In this document: positions 1-9,915 of the stretch, piece by piece | Layout: every line of letters starts with the position of its first letter | Numbering within the stretch: the first letter of the stretch is position 1 | Origin: Thamnaconus septentrionalis | Taxonomy: Eukaryota; Chordata; Actinopteri; Tetraodontiformes; Monacanthidae | DNA: 64,000 bases | Direction: 5' to 3' | Assembly (NCBI GenBank): GCA_009823395.1 | Contig: CM020515.1 | Span: forward strand, 11,664,489-11,728,488 | Position numbers and translations under genes: made by a program | Notes under the pieces: generated by a model | What the model was told of the DNA's origin: nothing | Databases searched by the model: none | What the model saw: only the letters and a program-made list of their open reading frames with translations

Positions 1-830
1 TGGACCTGAGCCAGGTGGCACCTGAAGGGCTGCACAACGGCAACAACAATTGCATGAGTCAAACCCCGGGGCTTAAAACCTTCTGGCTCTATTTGGTCTC
101 TGTCACAGAAATAGAACAACATTCACGTATGAGTCAGGCCTGGTTGTTACTGACTCTGACTTATGGCTTCAGCGACACCCTGTCACAGACCTTTCTGATG
201 AGAATTTCTGTTAGAATGTAACGTTACGACTGGGCCTGGGAAGAGAAAGCGAGAGTGAGAAAGACTTGGAAACCTGTTCAGTTCTTCTCTCAGCATGACG
301 AGCGCATTCATGCAATTCCTCCTGCAGTCAAACAGTTTTTTGGGGTAATCCGCAAAAATTCCTGGTGTAAAACCAAAATGAGAGGCGTCGGCAGCAGGTT
401 AATTAAAGGGAACGTGATGGGAATCCACGGCTCGGCTCTGACTTTTGTGGAGATGTTGTCATTACTGTATTTGCCATAAAGTAGGTTATAGTTTTGTCAT
501 AAAGTTGTGGCTGAAGCATCTTTCAGCTCCAACTCTGGAGTGTTTGACATGAAGATGATGGTACTGATAGCTGGTCTGCACTTGTTCTGCTTGGCTAACT
601 ACATTCGTTTTACCTTGCAGGTGTTTAGTAAGGTTGTAGGAAGGCTCCTGCTCCTGCTGTAGTATGTTTTAACTATGCAGACCCTCTGCAAAAACTACCT
701 ATCCATGAGAAAATGTTTATTTTACTCTTTATAACCCATTGGTGTGAGCCCTATCTGGGGTGTGAAGGGTTTGAGTGTTTTCATGTTGTTTAACTTTGCC
801 TTTTTGCAGAAAATCATACAAGCACGAGCC
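1..830. other. Unannotated unique DNA, no gene seen
   Basis: I see no convincing exon, RNA gene or repeat array here. A good-looking splice acceptor (pyrimidine-rich tract ending TTGCAG near 620) is present, but it is followed by no sustained open frame with a matching donor, so it is not called as an exon. Confidence 0.5.
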
Positions 831-864
831 ATTAAAGACTCTTTTATTTACCAAATTCACTTGT

Positions 865-1120
865 GCAGGAGGCTGTAAACAGAGGGCTAAACATGGGACA
901 TTTGATGTCACAAAGGGCCCTGGACCAGCCAGCCACTCCAGTCTTGGCTCGGTGTGAGCAGTGCTTTCTTCCCCTCCCAAACGTGTGGGAGGTCTAACAA
1001 AACATCAGTAGGAGGCTAAAACAGCACTCATTTTGAAGGACGCTGAAAACAGAGGGCTAAACACGGGACGTTTAGACGATTGCGAGTTGTGCACTAAAAA
1101 CCTCGGAGATGGGTTGTCAG
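865..1120. repeat. Dispersed repeat family R1, copy A
   Basis: This segment contains the motif CAGAGGGCTAAAC twice (near 881 and 1050) together with GATGTCACAAAGGGC and AACAAAACATCAGTA. The same motif set recurs near 17.45, 39.9 and 62.1 kb, so this is a dispersed repeat. Copy A looks rearranged, because the CAGAGGGCTAAAC motif occurs on both sides of the GATGTCACA motif. No TIR or coding capacity is visible, and the class (SINE, MITE or LINE fragment) is unknown. Confidence 0.6.
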
Positions 1121-1326
1121 AATCAGAAACAGACTGCTTCCTCTTTGCGACCTCTTTTTATTCCGACACTTGAAGGTGCTTCCGCAGCTCTGCTGGATTT
1201 CTGAGGGAAAGAAATAAGTTATGCATAAACTTCTGAAGTTGCCCGTCAGTGCTACAAAGAGACTGAAGCCTCATTCTCTCAGTCACTGGAAGGAGGTTTG
1301 GACTCTACCAGAGGAGTTGAATTATA

Positions 1327-1370
1327 GATTTATATATATATAAATATACATATATATATATATATATTTT
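1327..1370. repeat. TA-rich microsatellite plus T run
   Basis: Alternating TA with a few interruptions, followed by about nine T. It is a simple-sequence tract with no coding potential; reading it in frame gives only repetitive Tyr/Ile. Confidence 0.9.
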
Positions 1371-1869
1371 TTTTGAACCTCACTCTGGCACAATAATCCG
1401 CTCGGCTGGTATGAGTGTGGTATCCGCGCCGCCCTGCTGTGCGCACCTACCTTCCTCCCTTCCTTTCCTTGGGTGGAGCTGCAGCCCTCAAACACCTCAC
1501 AGACTCGGTAACTCCTTGATGCCGGTGGATGAATCCATCTTGAACCACGAGACCGCGGCATCAAAGTGGGAAAGATCAGCGCTGCGATAGTGGAGGGCTG
1601 TGAAAGAGGCCGAGCGGCGACACAGGACGGCCTTGTTAACGACACAATGGGCCAGTGTGGTCCTCGGCACAATGCAGCCTTTTCAAACCCCCCCGCAACC
1701 CTACCCCAGCACCCACCCTCCAGTAATGAGGTCAGTCGATACAGGTATGAGGAGGATGGAACGGGGTGAGATGACCACTGACTGTTGTTACCCCCCCTCC
1801 CCCCTCCCGCCTCCCCTCTCCGCCCTCCCATCAGTCCCTCCCCTCCGTCGGCGTTGGCCTCCTTCGTCA

Positions 1870-2090
1870 GAGCTCCACTCTAATTGATTTTATGCAACAC
1901 GGGGGCTAATTTTCAATCGGGGCGGTGGGGGGGGAACCCACTGACCTTTCGGAGTGTGAATCACTTTGCCGCACTAATTCATCCGCCTAGGCGGCCAGAC
2001 GCAGATAAGTGCCGCCGGCCGGTTATTTGTGGTCCGCTTGGCTTTCGAAAACGAGCCGCGGCACGAAACGGCTGATGCGCATTTGCTGTC
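1870..2090. promoter_or_regulatory. Possible cis-regulatory block (TAAT-rich)
   Basis: Non-repetitive sequence with several TAATT/TAATC-type homeodomain cores (near 1881, 1908 and 1975), a GCCTAGGC palindrome (1986-1993) and a CpG-rich second half. No extended open frame with splice sites is present. The pattern is typical of vertebrate developmental enhancers, but conservation cannot be tested here, so this is an inference from motif density. Confidence 0.22.
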
Positions 2091-2279
2091 CGCATTTTTT
2101 TTTGTGCCCTTCGGAAAAGTTCTCCCACACTAGTCGGATTCATTTGGCCCACAGGAAACAGCCGAAAAGTTGGGAGTGCCTCTCAGATGAAACATCCAAG
2201 GCGATTGATTGACTGGGTTCACACTTTGTTCTGTTCTGTGTGGTTATACTTAAGAGTTTCTCATTTTCAGGCAGTGAAG

Positions 2280-2530
2280 TTACACTAGGGGAAAAAAGTT
2301 TTCAGACACCCTTAAAACTTTTACCCAATCTGGATCATTGCCATTAAATGTTTATATGTGGCTGCATTGGAAGTTCACAAGAAAAGGGAAATAATTTAGT
2401 TGTTTATTGTTAATAATACAAAACTAGAAAACTTTATTGGTTATACAACACCAAAGCAAAGCAAAAAAACAGTGTAGTTGTTTGAATTATCAAGTTGGAT
2501 GTGCAAGTTGAAATTTCCCTACATGCTAAC
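2280..2530. mobile_element. Possible decayed DNA-transposon fragment
   Basis: AT-rich block beginning with GGGGAAAAAAGTTTTCAGACACCC, which resembles the terminal regions of Tc1-like elements of fish, followed by featureless AT-rich sequence. No matching inverted terminus, TA duplication or transposase frame was found, so the call rests on resemblance alone. Confidence 0.25.
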
Positions 2531-3397
2531 GTGATGCGAATCTTTCTAGTGGAAGAAGGTTGGTTTGCAGAATTATTTCGCAGTTTTAACATGATGCCAT
2601 CTGTCTTCACGTCACTTGTTTAGATCCTGTGGTCACTCAGCCTTGAACACCCTTGAGAAGAGAAGTTCTCAAGACTTAAAAATTTTGTCCGTTGAATTTG
2701 TGCCGTCAAATTTGCCGACAGCCCTGGAAGGCAGGGGCCGAGTTGCTGTGCCCCGAAAACTCTCACAGACCGCCCTGTTTGCGATTTTGTTTTAACAATC
2801 GTTCCACCGGCAAAGTGCAGAAGACGTCTGCTCCTTATCTCCACATGCCAGTGGCTGCGTGTCAGGCCTGCACCCGGCGCTGATGAGAAACACCCACTGT
2901 GCCCTCACAGGCCCGATTTCCTGGACATGAGTGAAAGCTTGCAACAAATTGCCAATATGTCCCGGTGACACGCTGAAAAGCAAAGAGCTATGATCTGCAC
3001 CCAAGAACAGCCCTGGTCAGCTGAGTGTAAATCTCCCTTTGGCAGCTCCGATAGAAAAGGATGCCCCCCCACCACCTCCACCAAGATCGAAAGAGCAACA
3101 CAAGCTGGAAGCTCCAATGTGATGGTTTCTTATTTTTTATATTTTTTTCAAGTCATGTTGTATCCATTCACGAGAGATTAACAGCCTTGTTCTTTTAATA
3201 CGTCCTGTGTGGCTCTATATGAAATCAAATGAAGGAGCCCCCCTTTTCAAAATAAAATAAATCTCGCTCCTTCTGCTGCCTTCAATCTTCAAGACTGATC
3301 ATTTTACCCGGAGAGCCGAGAGCATGGCCGCGCCGTCGAGATCAAAACATAATCCCGGGATTATAGAAATCCAGCAAAGAATAAATAAAAGGCCTTA

Positions 3398-3437
3398 TGA
3401 GAGAAGAGAGGAGAGAGAAGGAGAGGAGAGAAGATGA
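3398..3437. repeat. GA-rich simple sequence
   Basis: Imperfect GAGAGAAGAG-type purine tract. It makes a stop-free reading frame on both strands that is an artefact of composition. Confidence 0.8.
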
Positions 3438-3977
3438 GAGGTACCTGCTGATCAGATGGTACTGTGGCAGATTACCTTGCAAAATAAACACAAACTCAGG
3501 TAGACTCACAATCCGACGTACAAATTTCAAGCACAGACCACCATGTAACCCCAAAAAGTGCCCTTTTCTTCTTTTATTTTTATCTTTTTTCACATTTCTC
3601 AGTTTCATCTGCCGGTATCTCATTGAGTTGGCCGCACCGCAACGGTTCTCTGCTCTGCTCAGTCTTCAGTCAGACTTTTCCCCTCTGAACGACGCCAGCG
3701 TGAACTGGCATCTGGCCCGCACGCCCCGTTACTGGGGGCGCTTTTTTTTTTTTTTTTGGCAGCACAGCCTATTTTCTTATCAGAAATTGTTCAAAAGCAG
3801 AAAAGTCGTGCTGTCGTCCCCTAATCCAACGTGTTACTTCGCTCGGCCCAACAAAACGCGGAGAGGCTCGTCGCTTGTTTATTTTGGGTTGGCGCGGCGG
3901 AGGGCTCGACATTCATCTCGGCACAAAGACATCACAGGCGTCTCTCCGGCTTGAAAGCGCCGCGCTCGCCTTGTTGA

Positions 3978-4034
3978 TCTCGGGGGTGGTGGTGGAGGTA
4001 GGTGGCGGTGGCGGTGGTGGTGGCGGAGGGGGGC
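3978..4034. repeat. GGT/GGC trinucleotide-rich tract
   Basis: Imperfect (GGT/GGC)n. One strand would encode a poly-glycine run and the other poly-proline. No flanking coding context supports translation. Confidence 0.8.
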
Positions 4035-4410
4035 GACTAAAGATGTTGTCATCAGCAATTGCCATCTGACAAGTTGCGGAACAAAAATAGGGCAGTGGCG
4101 ACATGCGAGTCGGCTGTCACAAGGTTCTTAAAGAGAGAATTTACCTTAAATTGGAACAAATTCGGTATTGCCACTGTCGTGATGGAGGTCTGGTGACTTT
4201 TTCTGACCTGTGCGAGTGTTCGGGAGCTTCCGTGATTGGAAAGAATTCTGAACATGTTGACGCACAGCTCGTGTCAGGAGGATCGTTGTCTTGAAGGTCG
4301 ACCTTCAAGGCTTCAAACTGGGACTTTGTCACCATGTTTTCAGCTAAGTGTGTTGAGCTCGCCTGACGTGCTCTTATTTCTTCTCTTTCTTCTCTTTTTT
4401 TCCCCGATAG

Positions 4411-4493
4411 TTCATGACCGCTTCCATTGGATTGGAATTCTTTTCGTCTGAGAAACTTCAAGATGGTTACGTCGATCATGAATCCACACAGCG
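4411..4493 (+). CDS. Candidate internal coding exon, product unknown
   Basis: A long pyrimidine tract (about 4378-4405) ends in GATAG and is followed by an 83-base segment that stays open in one frame up to a strong donor, GCG|GTGAGT. That frame reads 27 codons, including ASIGLEFFSSEKLQDGYVD, with mixed, non-repetitive composition; at least one other frame is closed. It begins at a codon boundary and leaves two bases at the donor. I do not recognise the peptide, and no partner exon with a compatible phase was found, so this may be chance. An 83-base open segment between good splice signals is expected occasionally in 64 kb. Confidence 0.22.
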
Positions 4494-5356
4494 GTGAGTA
4501 GTAGCCAGTGAATTATAATGCCACTTTTTGGGTGGACTATGCCTCAACTTCCGTGGCCTCATTTTTTTTTTCATTTAAAGTTGCTGCAATCTTCATTTAT
4601 TCTGTACAAAACATTTTCGCTGTGAAGTCCCCTTTGTCCAAGGGCCGGAAAAAGTCTTTCAGTGTGACGTTAATCATCCGGACGGTTGCTGTTTCATCAC
4701 ACATTTCTAAATTAACGTCACGTATTAGACTTTAATTGTTGTGATTTCTCGGCAAGACTCGCCCGATGTCGGCGTTTTTGAAATAATCCGATCAAAGCGG
4801 CGCCGCGTTCGAGAACGAGACTGTGTGATGACCTGCTCAATCACTCTGTCGCTGCCACCCTCCGCAGTCCGACCGCGGCCGCTATCGACTCTGACAGCTC
4901 GCGAAATAAGTGTCACACGCTCCGCCGGGGTGATGAAAGCTAGCGCATCTTAGACGCATCTTGACAAGAACCGGGGGGCCGGCGTTGGTTCACTTTCGGC
5001 CCCTCGTCTAAAAATACCAGGAGTCACTCCAGATCTTCGGCGACGGCTGGAAAAAAAAAAAAGGCGGAACGGCGGCTTCTTCTCCGGCCAGAGCTGCGTC
5101 TTTTTCCTCCACCTATTTACCAGCCACCGTCGCCGAGGAACAATGCTTCTGCAGCGGGCGGGCGGGCGGGGGTGGGGGGCGAGGAGTGAAGTTTTAGGGG
5201 CTGTCCAGGCAATCACCTGCTTCCCAGGGCCGATTATCCCAGAGGGGGATCCGGCAGGGCTTCTCGGAATGAGTCCCAGCAGCATCGCTCTCCCACTGGC
5301 TCCCATATTTCTGCTCCAGTAGACGATAAAATAAAAACCCCGGCAACTGCACGCAC

Positions 5357-5396
5357 GTACACACACACACACACACACACATACTCACACACACAG
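5357..5396. repeat. CA microsatellite
   Basis: (CA)n interrupted once by TACT. Simple sequence. Confidence 0.9.
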
Positions 5397-5759
5397 AGCA
5401 ACGCTAAGTGCCTTGCAAGAAGGATTTACAGTTAAAGACGCGCGGCCTCTTCTTACTGAATGCAAAACAGGCCTCTCCAGTGATCTACTGCCGCTAAGTG
5501 CGACAGACCTTGTCAATCATGGTGACTGCTGCTGCTTTAAACATTTTACCGCAGCCCTGATCATTTTTTTCCCGTCCCCTCTTATTTTTTTCCGACTCGG
5601 ATCCATACCGATAGGTCCCCATGAATATCAATGATTGTGCCGGCTGGCCTCTCACCACCGCCGCCGCCACCGCTGTCTGTGATTTCTGCAGCTTAAGATG
5701 ACCAGGGCTGGGAAACTGATGACTTAAAAAAAAGGAAAACAAAGAAAAAACATTTCTTA

Positions 5760-5960
5760 AAAGTACAGTGGATCAATAACGCAGCGATCAAGCGGCAGGC
5801 GCCCGGCGGCCATTGGCTGGTGGGGAGAAGAGGCTTTTCCGTCATAACTGCGTGACATCGATCTCCCATTGATAAAAGAAAAGGTCCCATCGTCGGGTAT
5901 CCGCTTGGAACACCGGTCACAGCGTCGCCGAGGCATATTAATATCGATTCGATTTTTCTT
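5760..5960. promoter_or_regulatory. Possible cis-regulatory block
   Basis: Non-repetitive, CpG-containing sequence with GATCAATAA, CCATTGGCTGG (CCAAT-box-like), two TTGATAA/ATCGAT-type motifs and a GCATATTAATATCG near-palindrome at 5933-5946. It lies immediately upstream of a CpG-rich segment with an ATG at 6026 and a GTAAGT donor near 6090. A promoter or enhancer function is inferred only from motif content. Confidence 0.22.
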
Positions 5961-6189
5961 TCTTTTCTTTCTCTCTCTCGGCTGCACCCTTCCCTTCCTC
6001 CCACCCAGACGTCAAAACGCGACAAAATGCGGCACTCGAGGAGCGAGAGCGGCGCTGAGATTGGGCTGGGAGCGAGGGAGACGCCAAGCGTAAGTAGCGG
6101 CAAACACTCTGCAGCTCAGCCACCCTCGCTTGATTGAGCTCCTTCCAAAAAACCCAGAGAAATGGATAAGATCTCGTGGAAGGTGTCCG

Positions 6190-6290
6190 CCTCTTTTTAA
6201 TTATCGCTATCGATGCGGTCTCCTCATAATAGTCCGCCGTAAGCTGTATGATTTTCATTAAGCAAAAAATTAGGACTGGGGGGAAATTTC
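6190..6290. promoter_or_regulatory. Possible cis-regulatory block (AT-rich, TAAT cores)
   Basis: Unique AT-rich sequence with TTAATTATC, ATCGATG, CTCATAATAG and CATTAAGC motifs and no open frame. It could be a conserved non-coding element; a multi-fish alignment would decide. Confidence 0.2.
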
Positions 6291-6809
6291 AGTTGATTAC
6301 TTGAACGTAGTCACACAACGGATTCAAACCACGGCTCTCCCCATGATGGAGGTGCGAAACAGTCTTTTTTAACTACGCTAAATCAGAGTGGAATGAAGTG
6401 GGAAGTGCAGCCTGGAGGCCGTCCGCTGATCTCCACTCGCTCTCACAGATGCCGCAGTACAGTGAAAGTGCCATCCAAGTGACAAGTTCTGGTCAGTTTT
6501 TAATGCGACAGGTGGAAACGGAGAAATCTTTCCTAATAACATTCGGAATTTGAGACCAAATTAATAGATCACAGATCACTCCATCAGCAGACCACAATGG
6601 AATTTACCTTAATCAGTTTTTACCTAATGAATACTCTTTTTTTCTAACCATGTACTGTCATGCATTAAATCATTCTTTTGATTATTGTTATACATATTCA
6701 TGGTATATTCACATATGCATTTTCATCAATTTCATTAGCCTTTTAACCATTTTAACCATCATAACGTATGCTAGTCAATATATAATAACCTGACTGCCCT
6801 CTTCTTGTC

Positions 6810-6925
6810 TAAAATATTGTGATAAATATCGCGGCAGACATCATGTGGGTCGTATCGTGTTGCTTCGCACAATGTCACGTCGTATTGTATGGTATCAAAT
6901 CATTGAACCATACCATCAACCCCGG
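6810..6925. repeat. Probable dispersed repeat fragment
   Basis: The segment around GATAAATATCGCG, CGTATCGTGTTG and GTATGGTATCAAATCATTGAACCATACC resembles a common fish interspersed repeat built of TATCG/GTATGG phrases. No termini are visible, so class and length are uncertain. Confidence 0.35.
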
Positions 6926-7489
6926 GGTGTGTGTTTTTCCTGCTTTGTTGACCAGCGTGTGGCGCCGTGCGTTTCTCTGTTCTTTGAGCGCCCCCCATTC
7001 ATGGGTTCCTACTGTACGTCCCTCTGCACACAATCCAAATGTTCTCTTTTTTTCCCTGTGTTCTCTCATCTTCCCGCCGCTAATCCCCCACCGCTCTCAC
7101 TGCGATATTTAAATGAGCGCCGGTTCGCCGCTTTTGTGCCCCCGACTTGTGTTTCGCTTGTACTGTTCGCCCACAAACAAAAGCCAAAGCCCTCTCTTGT
7201 CGCTCTCCACTGAGTGGCACATGAATTCATGAAAAAGATAAAGGCTAAAGCCCCACTAGCGACGGCGCTTTGTTTGAGTGCTTGTGACATGTTTTGCTAT
7301 GTGTGTGTTTGCGCTCGCGTGCACGCCCGCGTGTGGGTATTTGGCAGCACTTCTTCATATCCTGGCTCGGATGAAGCTCCCTTTTGTGGGATGAATCCAT
7401 TTGCGTATGAATGCGCACGACTAAGTCTATCTTTTGAGCGGGACAACAAAAGGTCGGGACCTCTCCTCAAGGTCAGAGCGACGCTGCCA

Positions 7490-7514
7490 GTCTGTCTGTC
7501 TGTCTGTCTGTTTG
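7490..7514. repeat. TGTC tetranucleotide microsatellite
   Basis: About five TGTC units followed by TTTG-rich sequence. Simple sequence. Confidence 0.85.
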
Positions 7515-8385
7515 TTTTTGTTTGTTATTTTGCTCCGTCTGGACAACACCAAGGTGTTATTTCACCTCAGGAAGGAAGCCTCAGGTCCCGAATGCAGATG
7601 AATGTGTGCAGGATACATATATATGTTTTTATAGATGTAATTTTTTCCCAATTAAAATGAACAGCTGGTGTTCAGCCGATTTACCAGCCGGCTTCGTCTG
7701 CGTCAAGTGAACTCTGTTGGTCTTGAACGCGCATCTGCCGCGAGCCCGACCCTGCCGCCCTGCTTTACAGCTGTGCAGTGTCACTTGTGTCTACCGAGGT
7801 GTCCCTTTTCTCTCTCAAGTCTTGTCGGACCTTCGGAAATCAAACATCCTTGTTGCCAACATCCGACGGAACACCCTTTTCTTCACGCCACAGAGCTGTG
7901 GATAAAAAATTTGAAAGAAGAAAGGAAGCAACTGCATAGATGAGCAGCCACAGTCTGGGTCTGTCTCGCGTGAAACGAGGCACAAAGAGCAACAGACAAT
8001 TTAGTTCCTGGTGGAAAAATAATGTTTTCACTTGAAGAGTTTGAGTCAAAAAGAATCCAAACTCCTCTACAAATATTTTCTTGAGCAGCTGCCGGGGTAA
8101 AAGAAAGGCAGCAATTCTCGGAAGGTCAAAGGTTATTTCGAACTTGTTCCAGTTTCATCGGTGTAGTGCAATTCAGTCGTACCAACAGTTTCTGTTTTGT
8201 CCCCTCACACGCTTCCCTTTGTGGCTGACGTGACGGAAGTTTCTCCCGACGAGGACGAGAGCCGGTGTGAGACCACCCACCCGAGAAGATCTTGAGCCGA
8301 TTGCTCAGCGCCACCGTCGGTTGCCGCCGCCGCGCCGCTCAGTCCTGATGCACCGTGAAGCCATTATGTGGCTGCGTCTGATAGG

Positions 8386-8440
8386 GGCTTAATTAGGGAC
8401 ATAATGAATCCGCTGCACATCAGACAAGCCTAATTAAGCC
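8386..8440. promoter_or_regulatory. Perfect 12-bp inverted repeat of TAATTA sites
   Basis: GGCTTAATTAGG at 8386-8397 is followed 31 bases later by its exact reverse complement CCTAATTAAGCC at 8429-8440. Each arm carries a TAATTA core, the consensus bound by many homeodomain proteins (LIM-HD, paired-like, Hox). CATAATGAATCC lies in the loop and more AT cores flank it. The DNA is non-repetitive, with no tandem copies in the window. A dimeric homeodomain-bound enhancer is the simplest reading; a relic TIR element is an alternative, but no target duplication is visible. Confidence 0.4.
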
Positions 8441-8927
8441 CGACCGAAAAGCCAGGATAATTGGGTTTTTCAGATCAGGGCTCCAGAACATTGACCCCGG
8501 GACCCTCAGTTTGACCCCCCCTATTACCACGCCTCCTCCACCAACTCCCTCGGCTACTTCCTGCTCCCAGAGATGCAAAGACGGACAGAAAGTGTGCGGT
8601 CGGAGGAAGCGGAGGCGTTTTCACCTTGTGAACATGTCGCCGGCGCTGTGATCCGTGGAAGCTCCTCCGACGGCCTGATTAATCCCATTAAACCCATTGT
8701 CTCCAGCTTATGGCTCACCAAGTGGAGGAGGGGGGACAACGGGGGGACCTGCTCAGTTCCAGACGTGTGTGTGTCAGAGGTCGTATGAGGTCAGTGAGCA
8801 CCGTTAAACAACGCACTCCAGGGTTCACCAAGATGTCAGCGATCTGTAATTGAACCTGTTTATCCGTCTGGAATATCTGCGTCAGTCAAGCCCGCAATTT
8901 TTTTTTTCTTTTCTTGTCCCTTTACTT

Positions 8928-9907
8928 CAGTGGTTCTCAAACTTTCTCTGTCACGCCCCACCTTGGAGGAAGAAAATTTTTCATGAGCTAGAAGCCCCAA
9001 ATTTGACGTGGCTGTGTCTTGAGGGATCCCGATGAACCTGCAAGTGGTCCCATGTATCTAGGACAAAGTTGACTTTGCACCCCATAGACTTGCATGGCAT
9101 TAGGGTTAGCGATAAGGCTGGAATTAGGGTTAGGGTTAGGGTTACTGCTGGAATTAGGGTTCGGGTTTCGGGGTTCCTCATGGGCTAGAAGCCCCAAATT
9201 TGACGTGGCTGTGTCTTGAGGGATCCCGATGAACCTGCAAGTGGTCCCATGTCTCTAGGACAAAGTTGACTTTTGACCCCATAGACTTGCATGGCATTAG
9301 GGTTAGCGATCAGGCTGGAATTAGGGTTAGGGTTAGGGTTACTGCTGGAATTTGGGTTTCGGGGTTCCTCATGGGCTAGAAGCCCCAAATTTGACGTGGC
9401 TGTGTCTTGAGTGATCCCGATGAACCTGCAAGTGGTCCCATGCCTCTAGGACAAAGTTGACTTTTGACCCCATAGACTTGCATGGCATTAGGGTTAGCGA
9501 AAAGGCTGGAATTAGGGTTAGGGTTAGGGTTACTGCTGGAATTAGGGTTAGGGTTTCAGGGTTCCTCATGGGCTAGAAGCCCCAAATTTGACGTGGCTGT
9601 GTCTTGAGGGATCCCGATGAACCTGCAAGTGGTCCCATGTCTCTAGGACAAAGTTGACTTTTGACCCCATAGACTTGCATGGCATTAGGGTTAGTGATCA
9701 GGCTGGAATTAGGGTTAGGGTTAGGGTTACTGCTGGAATTAGGGTTAGGGTTAGGGTTGGGGTTGAGTCCGCCGTGGAAAAAGTTCCGACGTGAAAACAT
9801 TAGTTCCCCCGGGTGCCCCGTCTCCCTCCCTCCCGGTGTTTCGCGCCCCCACAGACGTGACTCTGCGCCCCCCAGGGGGGGCGCGCCACCCACTTTGAGA
9901 AACACTG
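8928..9907. mobile_element. Complete hAT-like non-autonomous element with internal tandem units
   Basis: The element starts CAGTGGTTCTCAAA and ends TTTGAGAAACACTG, which are imperfect terminal inverted repeats (13 of 14 bases). It is flanked by a perfect 8-bp duplication, CTTTACTT, at 8920-8927 and 9908-9915. An 8-bp target duplication with a CAG..CTG terminus is diagnostic of the hAT superfamily. The interior has no transposase frame; it is mostly a four-copy tandem array (separate entry) that carries TTAGGG runs. A GC-rich right part (GTTCCGACGTGAAAACATTAG onwards) matches the copy at 45.1 kb. It must have been mobilised by a transposase encoded elsewhere. Confidence 0.88.
8981..9760. repeat. 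Four-unit ~191-197 bp tandem array carrying TTAGGG runs
   Basis: Units start at TCATG near 8981, 9178, 9369 and 9566, giving periods of 197, 191 and 197. Each unit runs from GGCTAGAAGCCCCAAATTTG through CCCATAGACTTGCATGGCATTAGGG to an AGGGTTAGGGTTAGGGTTAC stretch. Unit differences are mostly single substitutions plus small indels. In reverse frames the array makes long stop-free readings rich in Pro-Asn-Pro-Asn or Leu-Thr-Leu-Thr; these are artefacts of the hexamer, not genes. Confidence 0.93.
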
Positions 9908-9915
9908 CTTTACTT

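Noticed and set aside
1322..1831. A 169-codon minus-strand frame
   Set aside because: It ends in a TA microsatellite translation (Tyr-Ile run) and has no domain. An acceptor-like CACAG at 1598 and a different open frame to a stop at 1497 were also noted, but two short weak signals do not make a terminal exon.
3875..4104. Poly-glycine and poly-proline frames
   Set aside because: They come from the GGT/GGC tract read on either strand.
6026..6091. ATG with a CpG-rich frame up to AGC|GTAAGT
   Set aside because: It could be a first coding exon, but the peptide is Arg/Ser/Gly/Glu-rich, the exon is only 21 codons, and no promoter or partner exon is evident.
8981..9760. Open frames of about 65-155 codons on both strands within the hAT tandem array
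   Set aside because: They are translations of the TTAGGG hexamer and the 190-bp unit; the same peptides recur once per unit. They are not genes.
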